Shown here in pieces: positions 26,066 through 36,583 of a stretch of 64,000 bases of DNA (its first letter is position 1; each line of letters opens with the position of its first letter). The notes beneath the pieces were generated by a model. That model was not told where the DNA came from and ran no database searches. It worked only from the letters and a program-made list of their open reading frames with translations. The position numbers were made by a program, and so were the translations under genes. This DNA comes from Spodoptera frugiperda (lineage: Eukaryota; Arthropoda; Insecta; Lepidoptera; Noctuidae): contig NC_064230.1 in assembly GCF_023101765.2 (NCBI RefSeq), positions 6,448,001 to 6,512,000 of the forward strand, read 5' to 3'.

Positions 26066-26468
26066 CTAATATTATAAAGCTGAAGAGTTTGTTTGTTTGT
26101 TTGTTTGTTTGTTTGAACGCGCTAATCTCCGGAACTACTGGTCCGATTTAAATAATTCTTTTTGTGTTGGATAGTGCATTTATCGAGGAAGGCTATAGGC
26201 TATAAAACATCACGCTATTATCAATAGGAGCCAAGCAGAGCGGGTGAAACCGTGCGGAAGTAGCTAGTACTAATATACTAATAATAATATTATAAAGCTG
26301 AAGAGTTTGTTTGTTTGTTTGAACGCGCTAATCTCCGGAACTACTGGTCCGATTTGAATAATTCTTTTTGTGTTGGATAGTCCATTTATCGAGGAAGGCT
26401 ATAAAACATCACGCTATGACCAAAAGGAGCCGAACAGAGCGGGTGAAACCGCGCGGAAGTAGCTAGTA
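26066..26468 (+). mobile_element. Two adjacent copies of TE tail family T8
   Basis: Each copy runs from 'TAATATTATAAAGCTGAAGAG' (20 bases: TAATATTATAAAGCTGAAGA) through GTTT repeats to 'GCGGAAGTAGCTAGTA'. The left copy has an expanded (GTTT) tract at 26091-26116. The head-to-tail arrangement with short spacing suits Helitron-like insertion next to an existing copy, but no Rep/helicase is present. Confidence 0.6.
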
Positions 26469-26502
26469 AAAAATTAAACTACAATATAACTACACATACA
26501 CA

Positions 26503-26508
26503 TTTATT
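26503..26508 (-). terminator. Gene B polyadenylation signal
   Basis: AATAAA on the minus strand, 13 bp past the TAA stop of gene B. Confidence 0.65.
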
Positions 26509-26520
26509 TTACTTATCATA

Positions 26521-28525
26521 TTACAATACAATCTCCCCACTTAATAAAGTATCCATAACAGCTCCTGGTATTGAGAATAGGGAAGTAAAGAACCGTCTAG
26601 TGGGAACACCTGATGGGCCAATAGAACCTGGGGGACCGATCGGAGCTGGAGGACTTTCGGAATTAGGACCAGCCTTCTTTTTAGGCGGTGGTGGAGGGGG
26701 ACTTGGTTCCTCTGGTACAGGCTTGGATTTCGAAGGTGTATCTGGTTCGGATTGGCGTGGCTTCACGGCTGGTGGTTCCATGTCTTCAGTGGTGGAGTCG
26801 GTGTAGTCTTCTGTAAAAATAAATATATTTTTTTAAAGCAACGTCATACCTTTAAGTCTTTGACTGCCAATAGAAAACTGTTGAAGGCACATCCTCCGCT
26901 AACGTCGGTACCGGTGACCACCGCGGCGTTCAATGTGTTAATCTATGCAGTGCTGCACGTCACGTCTTTTATCCCCGAAGGGGTAGGCAGAGGTGCACAT
27001 TACGGTATGTAATGCCGCTATACAATGTACACCCACTTTTCACAATTTTTGTTGTAAGTCCCATGTAATAGGGGGTGAGCCTATTGCCATATACTGGGCA
27101 CATTTCCAGACTCCGTGCTACGACTGAGAAATTTTCGAAAATCCGAAAAAAGCCCAGCAATACTTTGCCCGACCCGGGAATCGAACCCGAGACTTTTAAA
27201 GTCAAAGTCAAAGTCAAAGTCAAAGTCAAAATCATTTATTTCAAATAGACCAGGAAGGCACTTTTGAACGTCAAAGCAAATATAATAATATTAATAACGT
27301 CTGTCTGTCGGTCAGTCCTCTAGTGAAGCTATTTGCTCGTTCCAAAGTGTAGATTCCTATGGAGAAGAACGAGCAAGAAACTCCATAGGTTACTCTTTTT
27401 CAATCAAATTTACAATACAATACTTGGTTACATTGTTTACCCTGGCAGTCGCACTTGTGACCACTCGATCGACTAGCTAGTTTATGATTGTTAGACTAGT
27501 TACACTTGCTCGCCGTTAGCGGACCCGCACTTACGGTGGCCGGAGATCGTCGCGCGATCCCCGACGCCCGGAGTGTCTCTCGCGATGGCTGGGGCATTAA
27601 TTATGCCTAAAAGCACTTATAGGCTGTTGATAATAAAGTATTATACGTACCATATGAAATGTAAGACCTTCCCATGATGACTGGGGTCCTAGGCTGTGTA
27701 CCCAGATACCCATATGATGCAGGAGGTGGCGCAGAGTACATAAACGGACAGGGCAGAGAACAATATGCATTCATAGCATCAATACCTATATGGTGACCTG
27801 AAAAATAAAGAAATATTTAGTTTTTTGTATGGTATAAGCCGGTAAACGAGCAGACGGATCACCTGATGGTAAGCAATCGCCGCCGCCCATGGACATTTGA
27901 AACACCAAGTTACAAGTGTGTTTCTGGCTATTTGGGGGTTAGGAATTTAAGGATTGTTGGGGATTTGAGAAGATTGGGAAGGTAGGTAATTGGGCCTCTG
28001 GTAACCTTATTCACACAACGCTGTGGTTGTTTCACGTCGGTGTACAGCTCGGCCGTGGTATTACTCCGGTCGAGCCGGCACAGCAGTGCCGAAGCATGGC
28101 GAGCCCACACTTATATAGAGGAGGCTCATAGTCCAGCCAGTAGTGGACTGTCGTAAATTGTTGATTGGCGTTAATGTGTGTGTTTTATAAAAGAAAGACT
28201 GTATTCCACCAGAGATGTGCTATGCTACATTGCTGTGAATGCGTTTGGCGTCCACCGATCATATTCATTGGTACTCAAAGCTTAGCACTGGTGGAAACGG
28301 ACTCAACTAAGTTACGTTATATGGAAAGATACGTAATAGCTGCGCATTATCGCACAGCTACATAGCTTAGTATCATTAGGAAACGGTTACATAGTTTCAC
28401 AGCTTAGCTATTACATCTTCGTAGCATAGCTACCATAGCACATCTCTGGTGGAAAAGCACACTAAAGATATTAATTTTTACTTACCTATAAATATGAAAG
28501 TCATTATGCAACTTATTGCAATCAT
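26521..28525 (-). CDS. Gene B: secreted proline-rich protein (158 aa)
   Basis: Exons 28525-28486 (signal peptide start MIAISCIMTFIFI), 27797-27651 and 26810-26521, joined in phase 1 at both junctions (GTAAGT/TTCAG and GTACGT/ACAG). Mature sequence: a small Cys-containing N-terminal segment (NAYCSLPCPFMY), Tyr/Pro/Gly-rich sequence, an acidic patch (SYEDYTDSTTEDME), a Pro/Lys-rich middle with six consecutive prolines followed by KKK, a PIGPPGSIGPSG stretch, and a hydrophobic C-terminal tail (FFTSLFSIPGAVMDTLL). It has no domain I can name. The polyadenylation signal lies about 13 bp after the stop. A small extracellular structural or matrix-associated protein is inferred. Confidence 0.85.
26963..27196 (-). 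mobile_element. SINE A in gene B intron 2
   Basis: Antisense-to-plus copy with 'GGGAATCGAACCCGAGAC' (B-box complement). It abuts a T10 repeat whose (AAAGTC) run marks the junction at about 27200-27230. Confidence 0.75.
27222..27440 (+). repeat. T10 repeat in gene B intron 2
   Basis: Carries 'ATTTATTTCAAATAGACCAG' and 'GAACGAGCAAGAAACTCCAT', shared with 20450-20757 and 50345-50575. The sister subfamily at 40045, 48850 and 57787 shares the 'TTTGGAACGAGCACCTAGCT' core. Confidence 0.65.
27830..28115 (-). repeat. Repeat C copy in gene B intron 1
   Basis: Full-length antisense copy from 'GGTATAAGCCGGTAAACGAG' to 'GAAGCATGGCGAGCCCACAC'. Confidence 0.85.
28196..28458. mobile_element. MITE W in gene B intron 1
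   Basis: Inverted ends 'CCACCAGAGATGTGCTATG' and 'CATAGCACATCTCTGGTGG' are both intact. It sits about 28 bp 3' of the gene B exon 1 donor. Confidence 0.8.
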
Positions 28526-28589
28526 CTTTGCACCCTTTCTCTATACTAATATTAATTTAAATAAGCCTTGTTTCATTGTCCTAATCCAA

Positions 28590-28598
28590 TATATATAT
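28590..28598 (-). promoter_or_regulatory. Probable TATA box of gene B
   Basis: TATATATAT on the minus strand, about 65-73 bp upstream of the gene B ATG at 28525. The spacing would place transcription start near 28562. Confidence 0.5.
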
Positions 28599-30004
28599 TG
28601 GTCTCCCCTCAATTTATTGGCCAAGTATAAAAAAGCATCTAATACCCTAGTCATTAAGGTTTAAATTGCTAAAGCAATAGAGTTTAATATTTTAAAATCT
28701 CTCGATACATTTGAACGCTAATCAAAAATCAACTTTAAATAATATTATCTGTTGTTTGAAAATGCAATGACTCGATGATTCAGTGCTTTCTAAGGTTATT
28801 TAGACACCACTGATGTATGGTGAAGGAAAACACGTGTAAATGTGGTGATTAATGATCAAACCTTCTCCGTGTGAGAATAGGGCCATGCTTCGGCACTACT
28901 AGGCCGGCTCGACCGGAGTGATACCACGGCCGAGCAGGAAACCGACGTGAAACAACGCTTGCGTTGTGTGAGTGAGGTTACCGGAGGCCCAATTCCCCCC
29001 TTCCCAATCCCCGATTTCTGAACAACAAGCCTTAAATTCTTAACCCCCAAAAAGCCGGCAACGCCCTTCTAACTCCTCTGGTGTTTCAAGTGTTCATGGC
29101 AGCGGCGATTGCTTACCATCAGGTGATACGTCTGCTCGTTCACCCGGTGTGTTTCATAAAAAAAAAACACAAAAAAATTACGGCGTCATTATCCTCAACC
29201 AAAAGTTAATAAATCCGTTGATTTTAACAAAATTTGGTTTCAATAAATTAAGCTGTGACACTGCTCTCAACCAATCCAATAAAATTAAGGATGATAATAA
29301 GCTACCACGATGCTTAATAACGCGGGAGAGTAATGATTTGTTAAATAAAAGTGAAAGTTTTCTTAAAGAAACACCCAAAATAACAAAACGTTACCTCACA
29401 TTTGGATTTCCTCCTGTGTCGTGGGTGTGTTTACAAACATACAAGTTCACATACACATGACACCCAGTCTTGAAACAAATCTATGGATCACACTAAGAGT
29501 TGCTCCGTGCGGGAATCGAACCCGCTACACGTTGCACGGCAGCCGGTTGCGCCAACCGTGCCGTCGAATTTGAAAATTCTTTTCTTGATAATTTTATGGT
29601 ATATTGCATCTCCTGCATAAATTCAGCCACTGCTCATCACCTATGCTTGCTCACAGCGTGATGTGTTAAAGCTACAGCCTTAGATAAATGCTCTATCCAA
29701 CACAAAAAAAAAAATTCAAATCGGACCAATAGTTCCAGAGGTTAACACATTCAAAAAAACATATAAGTAGCTATTTTACGATGTAATAGTTAAGCTGTGA
29801 AACTATGTGAGCGCTTCCACTGATGATAAGTTATGTAGCTGTGCGAGGAAGATGCGCAGCTCGAGTATGCGATGTATCGATAGTATAGATGCCATCTATA
29901 GCTACTTTCCACTAGTACTAAGCTATGTGTACCTGGTAGAAATACAACCTAAGATACGTGTACATATAGATAGATAGGCATCGACAATGAGGTTTCAGAT
30001 TATA

Positions 30005-31932
30005 CAGGGTGACTTTGAATTCGACGTATTCCTCTCGGGAGGTGATAGTACAACTAATTTCCTACAAAAATAGCCCTGAGGTCTTTGGGCGGAAAGTGGC
30101 TAGTTTCTGAGATATTCAACATTTTTGGTTTTGGTAAAAATATCCCGAATGGATTACAAAAACATCAATAAATAAAAAAATACTGGTTGGATTTTAGTTA
30201 TTTTAGTTTTAATCAGTTGCCAATACATCAGTTATCATTTATAAATACTAATAATGACAGAAATATCATTCGTTTTAAAATAGCAAGTAATTTCCTATGA
30301 ATTTTTGTTTTGTTTCACTAATTTGGTCAATAGATAACTGGATTTATTTCGAAAAAAATATATGACACTAAGCGTACAAACTATTAGAAAAACTTCCTTG
30401 GTTTATTAGCTACCCAGAAACGTAAAATCATTTACAATATTCTCAAAAACAAATTAATTAATTGATGATAAGTAGAGCGTAAAGAGAAAAGCGCAATATC
30501 AAAAACATCTTAATTTGCAAAATTTTGTTCAAAATCATCTTCCCTACGACGAATACATGCCCGAACACACTTCCTTATCCCTATGACGTTCACTCTTGGG
30601 CTGAATATGCGTTTTATTTCGTAATTATCTTCAAATATGTTTCGGAGAAGAATTACGATACACGGCCAATTCCTTCTGTATAAACAAGAGATTTCATGTA
30701 AAAATCAACCGGCGTTAGGTTCTGGTCATTGTGCAATTGTGCATGCCATGTAGTTGGACCGCCCTACAAATCCAATGCCTGAGAATCAATGTTTTCGACC
30801 ATTGCCACACAGTAGTTCGATAATGCACTTGACAATCGTCATGTGGAATAAATTCGTTAATCAAGTTAATAAATTAATTCAATAAGTAGAATAAGTTCAT
30901 TCATCTTGTTTCTAAATTCAAATTTAAAACAATGACCCTAGCATATTTCTTAATTTTTTTTCATAATTCTCACCATTTTAATTGTTGGATGAAAAGTAGG
31001 GTCCAATCAAATAATTATTTATGATACCCCAGCAAACATTTGAATTAAAACCGCGATGCGCTAACAATGGTTTACTTTTTTCGGATTTTGTTGACTTTTT
31101 TGTGGCTAATAATGGATATTGTGATAGCGCACTATCGAACTACTGTGGGGCAATGGTTGGATACCTTGGTTCCCAGGCGTTATATTGGCATGGGGGTCCA
31201 ACTACATGGCAAGCGCGGTGTCCAAAATCTAACGCTGGTTGATTTTTACATGAAGTCCCTTGTTTATGCAGAGGGAATTGGCCGAGCATCGAAATTCTTC
31301 TCCAAAACATAGTGACGAAATAAAACGCATATTCAGCCCAAGAGTGAACGTCATAGGGATAAGGAAGTGTGTTCGGGCATGTATTCGTCGTAGGGGAGAT
31401 CACTTTGAACAAAATTTAGCAAATTAAGATGTTTTTGAAATTGCGCTTTTCTCTTTACACTCTACTTATCATCAATTAATTCATTTGTTTTTGGGAATAT
31501 TGTAAATAATTTTAGGTTTTTGGGTAGCTAATAAACCAAGGAAGTTTTTCTAATAGTTTGTACGCTTAGTGTCATATATTTTTTTCGAAATAAATCCAGT
31601 TATCTATTGACCAAATTAGTGAAACAAAACAAAAATTCATAGGAAATTACTTGCTATTTTAAAACGAATGATATTTCTGCCATTATTAGTATTTATAAAT
31701 GATAACTGATGTATTAGCAACTGATTAAAACTAAAATAACTAAAATCCAACCAATATTTTTTTATTTATTGATGTTTTTGTAATCCATTCGGGATATTTT
31801 TACCAAAACCAAAAATGTTGAATATCTCAAAAACTAGCCACTTTCCGCCCAAGGACCTCAGGGCTATTTTTGTAGGAAATTAGTTGTACTATCACCTCCC
31901 GAGCGGAATACGTCGAATTCAAAGTCACCCTG
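30005..31932. mobile_element. Foldback (palindromic) mariner/Tc1-like element, 1.93 kb
   Basis: Bounded by TA on both sides. Termini are 'CAGGGTGACTTTGAATTCGA' and its inverse. The two halves are imperfect inverted copies over about 800 bp each: 'GGATTACAAAAACATCAATA' near 30150 is mirrored near 31770, and the 'TAGTTGGACCGCCC' region near 30750 is mirrored near 31190. Each arm holds decayed sequence like the C-terminal end of a mariner-type transposase (TLVDFYMKSLVYAE in the right arm). No intact transposase remains. Confidence 0.75.
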
Positions 31933-32000
31933 TATATAATATCATTGGGCATCGAATTCGAATCGAACCCATGGACAATCCTATAGCAAACTGTAATACT

Positions 32001-34138
32001 GGGTGTAAGGAAAACGCTCTCGAAGCCAAAAGACTTTTGCTTTATTATACGAACACAGTTTAATAACAATAACCATTCACCAAATGGTTAATGTATTAGT
32101 GATTTAGTATTTTTCAAAACCGCAATGTACAGCGTACAGAATTTAAGGTAAACGACATCGCACGCGCGCGCAATTTTCATACCTACCGTACCGCCCGCAC
32201 GATCCAGCGGCGCGGCGGGCGGTACGGTGAAACACGCGCCTATTCATCCAATACGTAGGTATAGGTTGAAGCGTATTGTTTACTGTAAAACACTTACCTA
32301 GCTAAATCCTTTGCGATCGAACAAGGTGGGGCTCGAATTGTGCCCCATTCATCTCGATGCAGAGGCGGGCTCGGCGATATGTTTCCGCATGAAGACGGGG
32401 CATCAAAGTTGGGTCTTCATTAGAATGCTCACGTAACTGATTGAATACGTCTATTAGTCTTTGCCGCATTTCATCCGCACTAGAACACTCGCGGTCGAAC
32501 ACTCTTTCGATCGGGCGAACGGGGTGGCCAAGCTTGTGGCCCTAGCCTGCCGATCCACCGGTCTTCCAACATCACCGAGAGACGCTCACGGACACTTCTC
32601 ACTACGTGATTTTCTAGAACTCGTTGGAATGCTGCCGTTATTATACGAGAATCAGAGGGATGCCGCACGTTTGGATGTCTTTCCCGGTAAATCCTTAATG
32701 CAAGGGAAGCATTACCCCGGGCCTCGCCTAAACACATCAACATGTTGCCGTATTCACGAGCACTGTACACGTACGGTTGTGGCATTGTTAAACAACACGA
32801 ACACAAACTTAACAACACGAACACAAACTTAACAATAACTAACAAGAAACTTAACAATAACTAAAAAGAAACTTAACAATTAACTAACAATAACAACAAA
32901 ACTGTAATTTTATTCTAAAAACGTAACCGGAACAAAATTAGGCGCGTCTACGTAATTCGCAAGGAAATACTGACTTTAAAACTGTTGCACGGTTGCACAA
33001 GTACCAACAGTGTTGCCAGTTTATTTTTATGTAAATAATACTTAGACGAAATAAAAAAACAAAAAATACCTTGTTGCGAGGTCTTGATTTTTACCCCATG
33101 ACCTACTACTGATGAACTTGAGAAAAACCATCTTAATAGTTACTTGATTCATAATAGTTTTTGCACACTTAAGAAATAAAGAAGAAACAAATGCAAATTT
33201 TAATACAAAAATTCAAATAAAAGTGGCAACATTGCTCGAACTTCCCCGAAAAGATCTACCCGGTGGCGGCGCGGTGTCGGCGCCATCTTCTTGTTCAAAG
33301 ATCAATAAATTGCAGACACTCCTCTTGCTTCCTTTGTCTGCTACTGTTTTATTCGTCTTTAATTACGTTTCTCAGTTATTTTATCTTTAATAAGTTAATT
33401 AATAAAGAATCAAACTAAATGCATGAACGTGTGAAGGCTTCTTAGTAGTGAAGCAAAACGGACTAAATTGATACCTACTATCGCTACCTAACGGTACTGG
33501 ACGTTAGGGATAAAACTATCTCAGTGTCACTTATACGGCATGTTGGTATGTTACTTAAGGTAAGCAAAATGTTTTGATTTGTAGTTCGTTTAGAAAGATG
33601 ATTTAATGATTACATAATAATTAAATGATTGAATGATGATTAAATAATAAATCAGAATAGTGAAGTTAAAAAAACTTAAAAACAAAAAACGAACTTACGT
33701 AAAATAATAAAACAAAATGTTAGCAGTGTAGGCATAATGCATGTTTAATCATTATTGTCACTTCTGTTTTATTTTAGGCGCGTCGGCTTGGCGCTTGACG
33801 TTTGCGTATGTAGTAGTGTAGGGCTCGCCCACGCACACATAGTCTGTACCGCTGTGCCTACTACGTGCAACAAAGTATTGCGCGGTCGAGTTAGTTGACC
33901 CGTGGCTTCACAGCTGATTGAATTAATTTACATTGCGTTTTGAAAAATAATTACTGAATATGGTTTTTTTTATTGCGATTCTATTTCTTTGTATGTATCA
34001 AAGGCTAGTGACCTAAAAAAAACCGAAAAAAAAGTGTAAAAAATTGGTTTTTTTTTCGCGTTTTTTTTGGTGCCTTCGTATCAGTAATCACCAGCACTAT
34101 CGCCTGTTTTTGTTTTCGGAAGCGTTTTCCTTACACCC
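32001..34138 (-). mobile_element. Deletion derivative of a DUF4817-type (mariner-like) transposon
   Basis: Inverted ends 'GGGTGTAAGGAAAACGCT' and 'AGCGTTTTCCTTACACCC'. Inside, on the minus strand, lie the two ends of a transposase: the N-terminal helix-turn-helix part from ATG 32785 (MPQPYVYSAREYGNMLMC ... ALRIYRERHPNVRHPSDSR), directly followed by the 'AWPPRSPD' motif normally near the C-terminus, then a C-terminal remnant in another frame (32502-32302). The catalytic core is deleted. Confidence 0.65.
32302..32785 (-). pseudogene. Transposase remnant with catalytic core deleted
   Basis: The first roughly 75 residues match the DUF4817 helix-turn-helix pattern as I remember it from insect mariner-like elements. 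Reading then jumps to WPPRSPD, and a separate frame encodes ECSSADEMRQRLIDVFNQLR. The frame change and missing DD(E/D) segment make it non-functional. Confidence 0.6.
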
Positions 34139-34329
34139 GTTATAATGCTTATTTTAAAATAAATAAAACATCGCATTAATATAATCGTACATTAATTATT
34201 TATTTACAAAACAATGTCAATAGCTAATTAATACAAAAATATAAAATACTTCTAAGTCTTATAACCCCTACCAGACCCACTTTTTGACCTTTCATGTTCA
34301 AAGCTATTTCATCTTTTTTTGAAAAAGAA

Positions 34330-34523
34330 ACGTTGTCCCACACTAAGATTTCCTCCTGTGTCGTGGGTGCGTTTACAAACATACAAGTTTACATACACAT
34401 GACACCCAGACCCGGAACAAACAATTTGTGGATCACACAAAGAGTTGCTCCGGGCGGGAATTGTACCAGCTACACGTTGTACGGCAGCCAGTTGCCCAGC
34501 CACCGCACCAGCCGTGCAGTCAG
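34330..34523 (-). mobile_element. SINE B copy
   Basis: Runs on the minus strand from the head at 34523 to the tail at 34330. It includes 'CTTTGTGTGATCCACAAATT' and 'ACACAGGAGGAAATC'. Confidence 0.7.
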
Positions 34524-34639
34524 TTATATCAGTACTACCAGAGGCGTTACAAGTGCGTTACTGGCTTTGGGGGAGAAAGGAAGGGAGGAAATTGTCTAAT
34601 AAAAATAATCTATTAATTTTTAAGTCTTATAACTATAAG

Positions 34640-35116
34640 GGGTCTTGCGTCATATCGTCCCTTAGGTAACAACACCGCTTAAGTCGAAAATTTGCTGTTT
34701 TTACATTGCAATGCCGTTGGATGAAGATTCACTTGACGCGTCGGAGCATTGGTCTCATGATATACATAGATTTAAGCCATTAAAAAGCCGTAATTCAAAA
34801 AATTGTGATAGCGCTCAAGTCGGTTGGCGTTGCAACACCGCGCAGTTTTTTTCATCTCCTGTAAAGTTTTTTTTTTAAGTTAAATGGGCTGACGTTTGGC
34901 CGCTATCTCGCCTGATGGTAAGTGATAATGCGGCCTACAATGGAGCACGTCTGCCCATAAGCAACCTATTCACTCGGGTTTTGAAGACACCCAGGTTATA
35001 CCCATCAGGAAACACAGACTCCGGCAAGGAGTTCCACTCCCTAGCAATTCGCACTAGAAAAATGACTTAAGCAGTGTTGTAAGCTAGGAGACGATATGAC
35101 ATATCCCCAGACCCCT
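34640..35116. mobile_element. MITE with inverted ends, abutting the gene G stop codon
   Basis: Left 'GTCATATCGTCCCTTAGGTA' and the right inverse 'GGAGACGATATGACATATCC' are about 400 bp apart, as are 'ACACCGCTTAAGTC' and 'GACTTAAGCAGTGTT'. A LINE tail A insertion (34882-35060) occupies the middle. The right end lies about 9 bp beyond the gene G stop codon. Confidence 0.6.
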
Positions 35117-35124
35117 AAACAGTT

Positions 35125-36085
35125 TTAAGAGTTTACATAAAATTGTGGGCAGCAATTAAGTTTAGGAATAATTCTGGGTATAAAGTTATATCGAAATGTC
35201 AGTTGCCTCTTGTCCGTGTCGATTCCGAGGCCAAACCCAGCAACCACTGAGCGTATGAGGAAACCTGCCAAAAATAAAAATAAAATAATTATAGTACTAG
35301 CTTCTACCTCTCGCGAGAGGCACTCCGGGCGTCGGGGATCGCACGACGATCTCCGGCCACCGTAAGTGCGGGCCTGCGGACGGCGAGCAAGGGTAGCTCA
35401 CCGCCCGAACAGAACCAGACCCGTGCGTGCGGCGCCGAGCGTTCCGCGCGCCTCAAAGAGCCATCAGACCACCACAGATGGGGCCCAGTAGGGCTGATGT
35501 CTGATCCGGAGCTGCAGACTACCTAGCGGGTTTACCGGGGCTCTGGTTCGAAAAGCAGGAGTAAGAAGAGTAAGAATCTGACACTCCCTCTTGTCTCGCC
35601 CTCGGGAGAAGTCATTGGATGATTTCCCCCCGTAAAAAATAGCTTCTGCCGGCGGATTCGCTCGCGTTTCCGTGGGATAAAAGTATCCTATCACCCAAGT
35701 CAGCTCATACCCTGTCTGTATACCAAATTTCATCAAAATCCGTTCAGTAGTTTCAACGTGATTGACGGACAAACATCCAAACAAACAAACTTTCACATTT
35801 GTAATATTGAGTATGATAGTAACGTTAGAGTGTAATATATCTGTCACCACCTCTACTCCTTCCGTGGGTGTCATATACCCGGCTAAGTGACTACACATTA
35901 GACAGAGACCGTGCAGCAGCGCTCTCTGATAAACCTGAACCTTTTACACTGCGATCTCCAACCCGCCTGCCTGCGGAGATTATGGCAAACCCTCTTATGT
36001 AGAGGAGGCTCATAGTCCAGCAGTGGACTGTAGATTATTAAAATTACTTTTACATACCAATGAAAATTAATAGTAACACATTCAT
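35125..36085 (-). CDS. Gene G: small secreted peptide precursor (55 aa)
   Basis: Exon 1, 36085-36058 (MNVLLLIFI plus one base), donor GTATGT. Exon 2, 35264-35125, acceptor TTATTTTTGGCAG. The phase-1 join completes a signal peptide (MNVLLLIFIGFLIRSVVAG) followed by a short mature part, FGLGIDTDKRQLTFRYNF then PRIIPKLNCCPQFYVNS. The mature part contains a dibasic KR and a CC pair. A TCAGT initiator (36105-36101) and a TATA-like element 30 bp above it support a real promoter. No family is recognised: a processed peptide or a small matrix protein are both possible. A single-frame search misses it because both exons are tiny. Confidence 0.72.
35320..35640 (+). repeat. Long repeat D copy in gene G intron
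   Basis: Longer version of repeat D, with a GC-rich head 'GCACTCCGGGCGTCGGGGAT' and 'CAGACCCGTGCGTGCGGCGC' before the usual 'CTAGCGGGTTTACCGGGGCT' part. The same head occurs inverted at 36840-36960 and partly at 27490-27580. Confidence 0.7.
35880..36032 (+). repeat. T9 repeat in gene G intron
   Basis: Contains 'TTACACTGCGATCTCCAACC', 'GCCTGCGGAGATTATGGC' and 'GAGGAGGCTCATAGTCCAGC'. Other copies are at 21013, 48655 and 57662. It ends about 25 bp before the gene G exon 1 donor. Confidence 0.75.
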
Positions 36086-36100
36086 AGCGAATTGTAAATG

Positions 36101-36140
36101 ACTGAAGAACTAAGTTTTTTTTTAATATCTACATATATTT
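36101..36140 (-). promoter_or_regulatory. Core promoter of gene G (TATA plus TCAGT initiator)
   Basis: On the minus strand AAAATATATG (36139-36130 region) is followed about 30 bp later by TTCAGTC (TCAGT at 36105-36101), the arthropod initiator consensus. The ATG follows 16 bp later. Confidence 0.55.
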
Positions 36141-36543
36141 TAACGCATATGAAACCATAAAATTAAACCTATCCTTGAAATATGAACTCTAAAATGTAGA
36201 TATTAGAGTTAAAATTATATTGAAATGATTTCCACGCTTAATTTGTCATTAAAAACTATTTAATATCAATTATTTTATGATAAGAGTTGATTAAAATATA
36301 AGGAGTCAAGTTCGAGTCGAATTTTTAGAAAAATAACTCTTATTTTGTCAGTCCACACTACCATCAGTTGACTGGACAATCTCTACACTACACGAGTCAC
36401 TGTTTACATGTTACCATTAGCTCATGACGATACCTAAGTACGTATCGCCTGGACAGTCCACGCTACCATCAGTTGACTGGACAATTTTATTGAGATGTTG
36501 TTAATGTACCATTTATTAATATTTCATATTTTTATTTTCAGGT

Positions 36544-36583
36544 ACGTTGAAAAGTTTATTGGCACTGCAATCTTTATTTTTTG
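36544..36583 (+). pseudogene. Possible orphan signal-peptide exon with ACG in place of ATG
   Basis: ACG followed by LKSLLALQSLFF and one base, then a strong donor GGTAAGT: the same size (40 nt) and phase (1) as the eight real first exons in the window. The missing ATG suggests a relic first exon of a lost neighbour, or an upstream alternative exon of gene Y with non-AUG initiation. It could also be coincidence, since CAGGTACG just before it also resembles a donor. Confidence 0.3.

Larger units (their letters stand above)
19545..26520. other. Repeat-filled interval between genes A and B
   Basis: No gene was found. Contents: LINE tail A (19823-20128), repeat T10 (20450-20757), repeat T9 (21013-21106), a small foldback (21200-21330, 'GGTTTACTCACG' arms around 'ATTAATGGAGAAAAG'), MITE W (21819-21980), SINE A (21999-22219), SINE B (22558-22710), an imperfect palindrome (22975-23095, 'GTAAGTTTATCAATTTACG' with its inverse), SINE A (23421-23694), TE tail family T8 (23958-24155), MITE W (24446-24630) followed by LINE tail B (24680-24890), repeat D (25195-25345), repeat C (25355-25620), foldback P (25900-26034) and two adjacent T8 copies (26066-26468). 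Confidence 0.6.
28526..35124. other. Interval between genes B and G, dominated by transposons
   Basis: After the gene B promoter: repeat C (28875-29150), a sequence shared in inverse with 56980-57400 (29160-29345), SINE B (29405-29566), a T8 fragment (29635-29765), MITE W part (29775-29935), a foldback mariner-like element (30005-31932), a DUF4817-type element (32001-34138), SINE B (34330-34523) next to a repeat C scrap (34530-34590), and a MITE of about 470 bp (34640-35116) holding a LINE tail A (34882-35060). A further T/A-rich unique-looking stretch at 34140-34310 shows no convincing gene. Confidence 0.6.
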
